44,656 nucleotides of DNA from Priapulus caudatus (taxonomy: Eukaryota > Priapulida > Priapulimorpha > Priapulimorphida > Priapulidae), in contig NW_014577547.1 in NCBI RefSeq assembly GCF_000485595.1, positions 23,011 to 67,666 of the forward strand. Direction: 5' to 3'. Positions 22,460-33,900 of the stretch are shown here, piece by piece; position 1 is the stretch's first letter; each line of letters starts with the position of its first letter. Made by a program: the position numbers and the translations under genes. The notes below the pieces were generated by a model. It saw only the letters and a list, made by a program, of their open reading frames with translations, did not search any database and was not told the DNA's origin.

Positions 22460-22480
22460 GTCACTTGTGCTTGTCGTGAT

Positions 22481-22927
22481 CACAAACACTTTAAACGTTT
22501 CAATACAAAATATGGTAAATAAACGCGAAATGTATTTACTACCAAAGTCTTAATGTTTCTCTACTCTGTTTCTCCTATTATTGCCGATAATTTCCTGTAA
22601 ATGCCAAATGCTCCTCTGCGACACACAATTACACTGCACGCACGCATGCACGCCGGTGTGCACAAACAAGAATATATATAAACAACAAGAACTATATATG
22701 CAAGAACTATGTATAGTAGCGCCAGATTATAAAAAAATTTCTAGGGCACAATTTAGAGGTCTACACAGTAGGGTGCGTGCGGTGAGTGCATGTTGCAGAG
22801 GAACATTTGAATGGCATCTACGTGGAATTAACGTGATAAGAGGTACAACCTTTAAGACATTAAAATGCCAAGTACATTTTGTTTATTTACAATCATTTTA
22901 TTATTGAGATGGCCCAAATGCCTGTGA
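22481..22927. repeat. Foldback MITE, family 1, copy E (diverged)
   Basis: Left CACAAACACTTTAAACGTTT and right TTGAGATGGCCCAAATGCCT are inverted relatives of the family ends. Inner AAAGTCTTAATGTTTCTC pairs imperfectly with the right arm. The element lies immediately beside family 2 copy 1. Confidence 0.75.
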
Positions 22928-23287
22928 TCAGGTAAATGTGTCGGAGGTAATGCTAACCCAAGCAGGTCTATGACTGTACCATGTCTCAATACAGTGACAG
23001 TGATAAAAGAGATGGTCACATGTATTGTCACTGAAGTAACGTCTAACAGTGACAGCAGTTTGGCAAACTGACAGTATTCGTTATATACGTAGCAGCTACT
23101 GTATATATAACCAAATACATATTTCATCTAACTACTATACTGTAGCAGCTGCTGCTGCTTTACTGCTGGTGCTGCTGCACTACTACTGCTGGTGCTGTGT
23201 TTTGCCAGGTGTATTGTACCCAATTTTTGCTATGCTGGCTTTGGATTAAAATGGTTTGCTGTTGACAACAGCCCCACAGATGACAAA

Positions 23288-23540
23288 ATGGCAGTAGCTG
23301 GGCGAAGTTGGAGAATCCTGGGGTTATGGCGGACGTTGGTGCGTATCCCTACGACCGTCGTGCTACAGGAAGGCAGAAGATGCATCTGTACGACTCCCCT
23401 TCGCTTGACAAGATTAGCTGCCCTCACAAGAAACAAGCATAGAATGATGGGACACAAGGAGCATGGACAAATAATAACCAGAGCTGTGAAGCAACCACGT
23501 AGCATTACGAGCTCAATGTTGGGCTATGGAGTTGAGAACA
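23288..23540 (+). CDS. TMEM160: TMEM160-like exon 1
   Basis: 84 codons plus one base, with donor A|GTGAGT at 23541. Encodes the basic presequence and the linker up to GYGVEN. An alternative ATG in another frame (23325) runs only to a TAG at about 23439 and lacks the presequence. Confidence 0.8.
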
Positions 23541-24983
23541 GTGAGTATGAGAAACACACGCTGCCACCAACGAAATAATGCATCCGAATACAGGTTTTTT
23601 GACAGAAAGGCAAGTGAGTTGTGGTTTTCACAAAAAAAGCCTGGTGTGCATTGAAAACTTATAAATGAGTGTATAGATGAAAAAGCGGGTATATTTTACT
23701 ATAGATTTCACTTATGTTCAGTAGAGCTTGTATTCAGAGAGACATTATTTACTTGTGTTACAGATTACCTTGCATGGCTCAGGAATTGCTTCAACATAAC
23801 TGTTGTCATAGGATTTGTCTACGGTCACCACATCAGCGTACCGATATCGGACAAAGCCAAGAATGGTCAGTATTAAAAGATTAATCTCTTAAATAAATGC
23901 ACACTCTTAGTGAATACAGCAAAATATAGTCTCACCTAATAGTGGACATGTTAGTGATTACGCCAGTATAAAAATTACCATGAGTTTGTGCTGTTATGGT
24001 ATAAAAATTACTAAATAATGCAGCCACATTCTTTCATGTCGCAACAGTTCCCTTAAATTCACAACCACCAGACAAAATTGCATCTCATTTAGTGACGTAG
24101 TAGTTCTAGACTTGTACAGCATCTCTATTACTCAGTGCAAGTTGTCGTTAACAAAAGTGTAGGGACAGGGACTCGTGAAAAACATGTGGCCTCATCATGT
24201 AACCATGTCAACCAGAAGTCAACAAACAAATTTCAATAGTTGCATATTTTACTGAAAGTAACAATGTACTTGCTGTTATGCAAGCATAGCAGTTACGAAA
24301 TCATTACTTCAATAGGTTGACAGCATGAAAATTTGGGGTATTGGTGGTCTAGTGGAAAGTGACTTTGGGCTGAATGGTTTGGGGTCTGAGTCCCACCGTG
24401 GCCAGTGCTGTAGTGCCCTTAGACAATGCACTCTAACCCAAACAGCGCTAGCCAACACCTGCTGTAGAAATGGGTTTGTTTCACGAGTATGATTCTAACA
24501 ACCTCTCCCACATATAAAACAAGTAGCTTTGCCAGACAGAGCTTGTTACAGAAAACAATGCAACATAGTTGGTTTGTCCCTATAAACAACGAGAGCCAAA
24601 AAGAAACCAAAAACGTGCGAACGAAGAGGAATCAGCAAACAGAAATACTGAAGGATATTTTCTTACTTGGAATTTGAATTAAAATGTTAGATATTTAAAG
24701 TCATTTTTAACAAATGCAAAACTTTAATTTGTTCACGCTTTTCTCTACAGCTTTCTTTCTGTTGGCATCGCTGAACATGGTTTTTGGGACGGCCATCTTC
24801 TTCTACAATAGCTACAAGTTGTCGGCTACACTGCAGCTGGGAAGAGTCATGGCAACGGTATCGATGGGCACTGCAACACTCAACCTAGCCGTGTGGATAA
24901 TAGGTGTCGCTCTCTACTTGGAACTCATTAGCCCTTCAAGTTTGCTCAAGAAACCCAGCCAACACAATGCAGGTTGCAAATGA
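23288..24983 (+). CDS. TMEM160: TMEM160-like mitochondrial membrane protein, three exons
   Basis: Joined exons 23288-23540, 23764-23865 and 24751-24983 give 588 nt, encoding 195 aa. Both introns are GT-AG and phases agree. The N-terminus (MAVAGRSWRILGLWRTLVRI) is Arg-rich with few acids, as in a mitochondrial presequence. The C-terminal half has the TMEM160 pattern: an A-W-L-R-N motif (residues 88-92; S-W-F-R-N in the vertebrate protein as I recall it), then three hydrophobic spans near 93-106, 119-139 and 150-172, with AFFLLASLNMVFGTA as the clearest match. Vertebrate TMEM160 is about 188 aa and is reported in the mitochondrial inner membrane; its biochemical role is unsettled. The start codon sits in AAAATGG context. 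An AATAAA lies at 25319. The gene converges on NSL1. Homology rests on recalled family features, not a search. Confidence 0.83.
23764..23865 (+). CDS. TMEM160: TMEM160-like exon 2
   Basis: Acceptor TGTTACAG before 23764 and donor G|GTCAGT at 23866. 102 nt, encoding YLAWLRNCFNITVVIGF through KAKN; phase 1 on both sides. Confidence 0.85.
24335..24440 (+). repeat. tRNA-derived SINE remnant in TMEM160 intron 2
   Basis: An A-box-like TGGTGGTCTAGTGG (about 24342-24354) and a B-box-like GGTCTGAGTCC (24383-24393) are spaced as in a tRNA promoter. They are followed by GTGCTGTAGTGCCCTTAGAC and AATGCACTCTAACCC, a decayed form of the GTGCCCTTGGGCAAGGCAC motif that I recall from many animal SINEs. The cloverleaf is broken, so this is not a functional tRNA. 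Confidence 0.7.
24751..24983 (+). CDS. TMEM160: TMEM160-like exon 3
   Basis: Acceptor TTTTCTCTACAG ends at 24750. Encodes two hydrophobic spans and a short basic tail (SLLKKPSQHNAGCK), with stop TGA at 24981-24983. Confidence 0.87.
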
Positions 24984-25318
24984 AAATATTTTTGCAGATG
25001 GTCCATACGAGTTTCAGCCGAGTTGTGTATTTTGGGGTAATTTAAATGTGTGTAAATATGTACAGTTATTGCAAATATTTTCAAATCTATTGGTTAATTA
25101 TGCTGTAGCAGATTTGCTATTGCAGAGTCAGAAGAACCTGGTCAATTGTTGCTAATAATCATGTGCCCAACCTTTTTCATCTGCAAGGGTACACCCTAAA
25201 TGAGCATATTCAATATTTGCACAATTTACAGTTTCTGCATCATCTACACATACATGTAAGTACTTATTGTAAACTTTATTGCTTGTTGTGATGCACAGGT
25301 GTAAATAGTGCTACAATT

Positions 25319-25324
25319 AATAAA
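25319..25324 (+). terminator. Poly(A) signal of TMEM160-like gene
   Basis: AATAAA 336 nt after the stop codon, in an AT-rich 3' UTR. Confidence 0.55.
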
Positions 25325-26012
25325 TAAGAAAATTTGAACATTTAATGGTTTCAAACATGCCAGCTAAATATATTGGATCCTTATAATCGCACTATTACAT
25401 ATATTCAGCTCATTCCACAACTAGTGCCACAGAGCGTGCTTTGTTGTTGCTGCTGCCACTCTGACTGCAGCTGCTACTGCAGTGAATGCTAATGTGTATT
25501 CAAGTACTATTGCAAGGCCTACCACTGTACTGCTGCGGCTTACACTGCTACTTATTCTCACTGAGGGGGGGGGGCATTTTATCGAACCATACCATGAAAA
25601 GTACCTACAATATCTCATTTTAAACACTGTTCTTTTGGCATATCACACATCAATTTAGCAATCAAACTAATGTCTAATTAACTATTGTCTCAGTACAAAA
25701 TATCACTATTTACACATTATTGTAAAGCACTATTTCCACTATGCTCTAAACAGAGTTCATCAATATGCGAGCATGTTTGTATACGTAAAAGTGCTTACTG
25801 TTATTCATGTAATTACACATATAAATGGATGTTTTTGAAAAACATTCATTACAGAACCAAGCTATTCTGTGTAAAATTAATATTTACAATTATTATACAA
25901 ATATACTGCATACACAATGTGTGGCAGTGTGAAATCAATATCCAGCTTTACATTTATATATATATTATATAACTCATTAAATATGTTGGTTGCTTGGTAG
26001 ACTAATAGATCT
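25325..26012. other. Intergenic, no gene seen
   Basis: AT-rich DNA with a G9 run near 25565 and TA repeats near 25955-25970. Lies between the 3' ends of two converging genes. Confidence 0.5.
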
Positions 26013-26192
26013 ATCTGGGTTAATTGTTACTCAACCGTGAAGATTGAAAACTTACAGCTGACGTTTTGCCTCCTATCAGGGGGCTTTCTCAAGACCCCGA
26101 ATATCAACTGTGATGAGGGGGGATACAGACTCCTGAAAATCGTCAGCTGTACGTTTTCAATCTTCACGGTTGAGTAACAATTAACCCAGATA
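26013..26192. repeat. 180-bp foldback element with 40-bp perfect TIRs
   Basis: TATCTGGGTTAATTGTTACT at 26013 begins a 40-bp arm. Its exact complement ends at 26192. Further inner pairing (ACAGCTGACG / CGTCAGCTGT) continues imperfectly. TA-rich DNA lies on the right flank. No coding content. Confidence 0.88.
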
Positions 26193-26842
26193 TATGTATA
26201 TGTATATATATATATTTATATATATATATATGTGTGAAAACATGTATTTGTCAGTTGCATGCTCCAGCAAGCTGTTACTGTCTTCACTGTATTACTATAT
26301 CCCACACACTTGTATTCTGCTTATCTTTTGGTATATGATGAATCAAATCAAATCTTCCAGCTGGCTCCAAATATTCTGTAATATTATGTTAGTGATGGTC
26401 ATACCTTAAGTGTGCAGCTTTGGACAGTTCCCTAGCTAGCAAATTGATTGACTGTTTTGCATGTAATTCTTTCACATGCCAGGTACTGACAATTTAAATG
26501 ACTGTGAAAAAGTACCAAGTTCTGCTTATTCAACCAAGTACAAACAAAAAAATGTGCTGAATGCCCAATATCATACCTGCTCACATTCTTCATTCAGCTT
26601 AGAATTGGGGAGGGTTGCACACCATAAATAATAAAAAGCATTTGGTGTTGGGTGGGTGGAATTGATTCAACACTCGTGATAGTTGCTGAGATAGGCTGGG
26701 GGACATGACTGACAAATTATGAGCTTGCCTTGGTTTTTACGCTAGCAGATCCAAACTTCAATGAGAATGTTGGAAACTCAAACTATCTATGCTTACTGTA
26801 ATCTGTAAGTTAAAAAAGCTAAAAAGTCGCACACACCTATTA

Positions 26843-27040
26843 TCAGCTCCGCCTGGTGTTATATCGGTGCGATACCGAGCGGCTCTTTGCTGCCAGCTTT
26901 TCTCTTTTTAGTGCAATGACTGTGTTCTTCATGGAATGTGTCTGATGCCTGGTGATAATGCCTGTAGACTTCAGTGTACTGTGGTGCATGCGTAGTGCAG
27001 TGCATAACCGCTCTGATTTTCTCTGCACTTCAGGCATGTT
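26843..27040 (-). CDS. NSL1: NSL1-like exon 5 (last)
   Basis: Acceptor TTTTCTCAG before AACATGCC. 65 codons plus TGA; very basic C-terminus (ALKREKLAAKSRSVSHRYN). Confidence 0.78.
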   Translation of the reverse strand, partial: NMPEVQRKSERLCTALRMHHSTLKSTGIITRHQTHSMKNTVIALKREKLAAKSRSVSHRYNTRRS

Positions 27041-30000
27041 CTGAGAAAACAAATGCACAAGAGAGGTTAAACAGAGCTGGCTTTATTAGCTCATCTGACA
27101 TAGTCAGATGCAGCTTGTAGAATCGCATGATCGTCCGTCCGTCCGTCCGGTCGTCCGTCCGTCCGGTCGTCCGTCCGTCCGGTCGTCCGTCCGTCCGGTC
27201 GTCCGTCCGTCAACAGTTGGGCACAAATCTTAACCGCTCGACGTACGGTCACGATATTCGGGTCGTTGGGGGGGATCGTCAAAACGAGTTGGGATGTCGA
27301 AGCTGGGGGTCAAAGGTCAAAGGTCAAGAGGTGTAAAAGAAGGGGGAACATTCACTCCTTAACTTAAGGTATAGGGAGGAAATGCAGAATTGCGGCACAA
27401 ATCTAAACGACTCGACCTAGGCTCGTGATAGTCGGTGTATAGCATCATGGTAGGAAAAGCCATCACTGTGCCAAAATTGGAGGTCACAGGTCAAAGGTCA
27501 ATGGGCACAGGGCAGATTTTAGACATTTTCTGAGGACATGGTCTGACGGAGCGATTGAAAAACTTTTTTGTTTCAGCGGTGACCTAGCATTTTTATGGCT
27601 TTATTGAAAGGACCATGAAATGTCCCTTCTGCTGACATGCGAAGAGTAAGTGTCGGATAACCTTTTGACCCTCAAGAGGAGGGTTAAACATGAATTTGTT
27701 GACTGTTAACAGAGGAGTGAACTGCTTTTGCTATTAGAGCCCCCTCCCCCACCCTCCCCCTTCCCCCACCCCCTCCCCCCGCCCCTTCCCTCACCCTCCC
27801 CCACCCCCCACCCTCCATCTGCGATAGTGGGCGTGTCCTAACAATGATGTGTACGCAACTGCGTGTCTGCATATCTGCGCCTAACAAATGTGGTACTACG
27901 CACGACTGAAATTTTACGTTTATAATCGTAGCAACAGACCTCAGATGAGCCCAGACGCTCTGCGGCTCTTGTTGATTATAGTTGATTGATGATATCATTC
28001 GTAATTGTTCTTATATTAGTTCTTTCGGCCAAAATATTTTTGAAGAAATTTAACTCTAATTATCTATGGTAATCAATAAAAAATAGAATTATCATTCGAA
28101 TATGTATTTTTCTGATAATCAATAGAAAAATGGAATTCACATGTGGAATTTGTGTTATGGATCTTTTTCAGGAATGCATTATTTCCGTAATATGAGTATT
28201 ACTCTACAAACCATAATGTATAATTATATTTGATGCTATCACTTTAGCTTGTGAATATTATATACATACTATTAGCATGTATAAGCATATAGCTTAAGCT
28301 ATATAGCATCATAGTTACGTGGTGCATCACAACTAACGACTCCTTCAACAAAAAGAGAATGGTATTAAAATTACCTTCATGAGCCTTTGCATCTTTTCTG
28401 CTGCATCACGTAATCGCTCTATTTGACCACTAGATGGCTCTGCTGATTCAGATTGTGTCTCATAATTTGTTTCATCCAAGGCTGCCTTAATGTTGTATTC
28501 CATCTTGTCCTAGATATAAACAGAAATGAATGCACATACTCTATGCATCACCTAAACATAAAAATGATTCAAAATGTGTTTCTTGTAAGAAAAATGCCAG
28601 TGCTTCAGATTTCCTCATAGAAGTAAGTACTCGTCGCTCGACCTGGGCATCAACTAAATGGGGTTAGCCGCTAGCTTTGTCAGCAGGTGGCGCAGCGGGA
28701 GTTAGAAGTGTTACAACGATTGCGCAATCAACCGGTCAGTTGGAAAGATACAGGAATGATGCATAGGCGATCGTATCGTCATAGCGATATAACCAAGTTA
28801 AAATGTATGGTCTAATCCAGTGGTGGGCAAACTTTTCAAAGCGAGGGCTGCATCATTGGGCCATGAAAAGTCAAAGGGCTGCACCTTTTAAAATCAGGCG
28901 GTGCGCTCTAAGATAATACGTGCGTTTTGCCTCGAGGGTGCCATCTCTGGACCATAATTAGCTGAAATGGCGTTGCAGAGCGAACCAGAGACAATAGAAC
29001 ACTAATCTGTATAACACTGAAAAAGTCAGCCTCGGTTCAAGCACAAACATGTTGACCTTCACAAAAATTTATTGATTTAAAAAAAAAATAAATATTTTAT
29101 TTTTATTTATTTTATTTTTTTATTTGCTGCAGGCTTCCGCGGGCCGCACAGACCCCGTATCGGGCCGCATGCGGCCCGCGAGCCGCAGTTTGCCCACCCC
29201 TGCCTCTAATCTATGGTATACATTTAGAAGAATATAAAGCACATTGGTACTCACCAGCAACAGTTGTTTGGAATCGAACTGTTCAGCGAGAAGAGTGGCA
29301 CACTGTTGAGGAAACACTTTCCGCTTGAATGCCACGGCAACAACGCATGAGTCCACATCACATGGCGGGCATTCCATCGGTGTCTCACTTGAACTATGCT
29401 GCCCCACTGACAACCCAAATAAAGTATGGAGAAAATGTGCATAAAATAAACCATCGGGCATGCAGATAGCCCTAGCACATAAATATTATGAATGTATGCT
29501 AAGTGACAATTGACTATTACTAAACTGAACATATTCATTTGCTGGCTGAAAGTGCTAAAGTTGCAATAGAAATTGACACTCGAAATTAGATGGGAGGATG
29601 AATAACATGAGCATACATGACATTTGGTGGTATTCTCATTTATCAGGCTATTTTGCATTCATTAAATAATGATGATGAGTATTATTCTTAACCTACCGTT
29701 TGACTCATCAGAAAGCTGTAAACTTTTAAGCAGACTTTCCTGGTAAATCTGAAATTAAATATGTCTAAAATATCATTTCATGGCTTCTTGCAATAAATGA
29801 ATTGAAATATTTAATTTGAGCAACTAGTTTAAAAACAAATTAAAATGCACAGACCCCAAGTAGGTTATTGAGATCATGGTTTACCAAACATTAATTTTCT
29901 GAGAAGCTAGATCTTTTAGACTATGTGCCGCTAGCTATACCGTACTACGTTAGCCTAGGCCCTGGTGCTACAGGGCTCTTTACAGTTCACTGCATGTTTT

Positions 30001-30917
30001 CCTGGTACAGCGTGAATCGCGAGCTACTCCATGATCATGATCATCAAGTGCACTAACTGTATTCATAATTGTGCTTAATTTGTATTAGTTTCTTTGCCCA
30101 TTTTTTATAGAAACCCCTCCAATTAATTATTATTGTAAGTCGAGAGGAAAACGGGATTCACACTATGGAACCCGTGTTGCAAACATCTTTACAACTAGAA
30201 GAATGTATTACTGCCGCTCATGAATAGGGTCTATGTCCCCCAGGGTACTGCCGGAACGTACCCTGGGTACGGTCCGGTATACCGGAACGTACCCTGGTAA
30301 CTATCTGATAAGGTTAGGGTTAGGGAGTAGGCGTAGGCGACTCCCTAGACTCGTTAGTAGAGTAGGCGAGGTACGGTCCGGCATATTAGATAGTACCAGG
30401 GTACGTTCCGGTATACCGGACAGTACTCAGGGTACGTTCCGGCAGTACGCTGGGGGACATAGACCCTCTCAGCATTACTCCCACGTTAGGGTACTGCGTA
30501 TTCTACTGTCTGCAGACCATGATACCATATATATTTGAAACCATCAGTTCACATTGTGAATAGTATAATTATACGCAGTGGCTACGCGTCCGGTCATCCA
30601 TTTCACGCGATCATCAGGTGTTAGTGACAAATTGTTATATGGAAACGTTGTTTGTGGTCAATTTCGTACAGACTTGACTATTTATTAAACTGCTTTAATA
30701 CAACAATAATCGCACCGGTGCATAGCAGGTTTGCCATAGCACAATTAAAGCTCAGCACAGATTCCCAAAACTACGTCACGATTAGGCCACCGCCCTTTCA
30801 AATTGAATTGCACTCGCTGATTATAATACGATAGGCTGCTGACTCGCCGCTCGCTGGTGGTTGCTGCTGACTCGCCGCTCGCTGACTCGATGCGCTATCG
30901 ATCGCGCCGCGCGGACT

Positions 30918-30952
<35 letters not shown>

Positions 30953-33900
30953 ACCAATTACATTACCTCCGCTCCACTCCATGGCGGAGGTAATAACAGT
31001 AGTTTACAAAATAAAAACAATAAAAACAATTACAAGCTGACAAATGAGACAGCAATAAGATAAAATAAAAGTAATTACAAGTGTGAAGTGAGACAGAAGG
31101 CCTGTACACAAAAATGCCTGTATGCTATTTATCAGTTTTTTAAACACCTTAGGACTTTTACTATCGTGTAAACATTGTGGTAGTTCATTCCATAGGTTAG
31201 CACCATAGTAACAAAAACTTTTTTTCCATATATCACGTTTTACATTTGATGCAAGATGCATTGATGGAAGGGTGCAGATGCGATGTCACGGTTAAGTTCA
31301 GTCCCACATTCGTCCAAATTTTTGAAGCTACGGCAGAAGTGTTTCCTTTCTGATGTAGGCTTAAGTGTCATCCTCATAACACTAGCCACTAGTCGGTGAA
31401 ACATCACTGAGGCCAGTATCAACTACCAGGGTCCTGTTAAAGGACCTCGGTTTGTTCGTCAAGATGACATCGACCAATGATGGATCACTATTTTTGGTGA
31501 AACACGTTGCTTCACTGACTAGATTCTTCAAATCGAATCCGTCAGACAGCTCGGTGAGGGGTGCACTTTTTTCTTTAGAAAACATATTGAAATTTAGGTC
31601 ACCGAGGAAAATTACATTTTCGTACTTTGTGAGTATCGTGTCCTGGGTTTTCGTAACACTTTCGATAAATACTTTGGGTGACTGTGCTGGTGGTCGGTAG
31701 CACGGCAGCACAAGCCACCTAGTATTCTTAATCTGTAGCTCAATATTCATGGCTTCAACTTGTGCAGGTTCCAATTCTATCAACCTTCGAGATGGGATAT
31801 CTGATCTCCCATAGACCATAATACCCCAACCTCTACTATCTCGATCCCTCCTGTAGAGTCGATAGCTGTCCACGTTGAATATCGCGTCTGAATAAGAGTC
31901 ATCAATTTTGGACTCTCCAATGACTAACACGTCCACGAGTTTTTGAAACAGCATGTCGGTCAGCATGACGTATTTACTTTTCATGCTGCGCGTATATAAT
32001 ATTATTACGATTTTCATTGCGCAACCGAACAAGTTCCTCGAGGTAATTTTCATCTTCTGTGTCCATTTGCTCTGATGGTGTGGCGTCCGCACATGTGAAC
32101 TCCAAAGAGGTGTTTGGAGTATCGATATCGAGAGTGCTCGGGTCCACTGTGATTTGACTAAGGTCAGAATTCAATAGCGATGAAGTGTCCGAATAATTGC
32201 TGCGCTCGCATGACAGGAGACTACAGTTTATGTAGGGGAGCTCTTTTGTATCTATTACACACTGCGGGCAGTACCAGTCATCATCATCGGGTGACTGCTG
32301 CATGATACAATATTCGGCTGGGGTGATGTTTGCACACCTGATGTGTGACATACGTTACACAGTTCACAGCACACAGCCCTGTGCCTGGCTGCTACTGCTC
32401 GCTTGCAGGTTCTGCACGAGTGTTGGACTGGGCCTGGATTTATTTTAATGTCCCCAGCTAGTGATAACACTACGATCAGCGTCCAGGAAGTGGCACTGAC
32501 TGGGCACCGCCATGTTGAAATTCTAGTGATCTTTAAAATTAAGGTTCTCAGGTGGCGCCAGCCTAAAAAATACTTTTTTTATTACGAGAGCTCTTTTTTG
32601 ATTTTGTATGAAAAAAAGAGCTCTCGTAATTTTGTTTACGGGAGCTATTTTAAGCTTGGCCAGAGCTACTTTTTCATAGCATGATTTTGTTAAAATTTTC
32701 ATAATTTTGATGCACTGACTCTAATAATGTCTCAGAAGCCAGAAATTGTGTCTAATTATCGTAAAGGTGTTTCCCAAACAAAAGTCAAGATTATGCTTTG
32801 GCGAAATCGACGAGGTCACAAATTATTCCTAATGGTGACAAAATCACGGAGGCCGGGTTTACATGTTGCTGTATGCATGTTGTGTACAAAGTATCGCATT
32901 GTTTTTTAATTCAAATCTCGTTATGTCTAGCCATTCAATAAAAAAAACTTGCTTGCCCGAACAGGGAAGTGCAATTTCAAGCTACCTGCCCCGGGGCGAA
33001 TTTTGGTTGCCCCGGGCCATCGGGCAAGCGGGTTTGTCGAGCCCGGCACCGCAGGGTTCGAATTTCGGCTGAAAATCTAGTGGACAGCAGGACCACCAAC
33101 TTCAGAAAGTTGGTGGACCTGCACAAAAATTTGGTGGTCAGCTTATTTACTAGCAGTGAGTAACAAAATAGTATATAAAGATAACCATTGGAATTAAAAC
33201 AGCATACGCATAACAAGGAGTTAATGAATACAAATAGTGTCTTCATTAACTCTTGATGTAACTTAATTAGAGTTGGTCAAATAATGTTTCAATCTCTAGG
33301 AATGTCGGGGGAGCTTCTGGGTAAGGTTTTACTTTCGTTTTTCTCTTCCCCAGTCCACGGTACCCCCATGCATAGATCTATCAATGCTGCCGCACATCCA
33401 CAAAGTTACAAGTGCCTAGAATCTTCAAGTATATACAGTTTACATTTCTTCTAAATATCTACCTGAATAAAAACAGTCCACTTTCTACGTGACGAATTCA
33501 GAAAACAGCTTTGATTACGTGCGTGTCAGGTGGCACTGGTCGTGCCCTAACTTCCCACAATAACCCCTGCGATATATAAACTTATTGTTACGCGGTTATA
33601 AAAACACATTGATTTCTTAGACTGTCGCGAGTTTTTGTTCGTCTGGCGAATCATGCGGTGAGGGCGTTCATGCAGCTCTAGATGTTTTGGATACCCTAGC
33701 TGTCTACGTTGAGGAACGGGTCGTAACGCTGCCGGCGGCACGGGAGCGATTTTTTCTCGTAGCTTCCAAAATTTTCGCTCTCGTAATTGTTGTTACCAGA
33801 GCGCTTTGAAAGCTGACGGGAGCGAAATCGCTCGCCGCTCCCGTGTATTTTTTTCGCTGGGTGGCGCTTGATGAAAACTGTAGAATTTGGATGAAGTCTT

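Noticed and set aside
23325-23440. Alternative start MADVGAYPYDRR in another frame of TMEM160 exon 1
   Set aside because: It meets a stop before the donor that gives the correct phase; the 23288 frame has a basic presequence and joins exon 2 in phase.
24335-24410. tRNA gene
   Set aside because: A and B boxes are degenerate and no cloverleaf forms; the following GTGCCCTT block marks a SINE.
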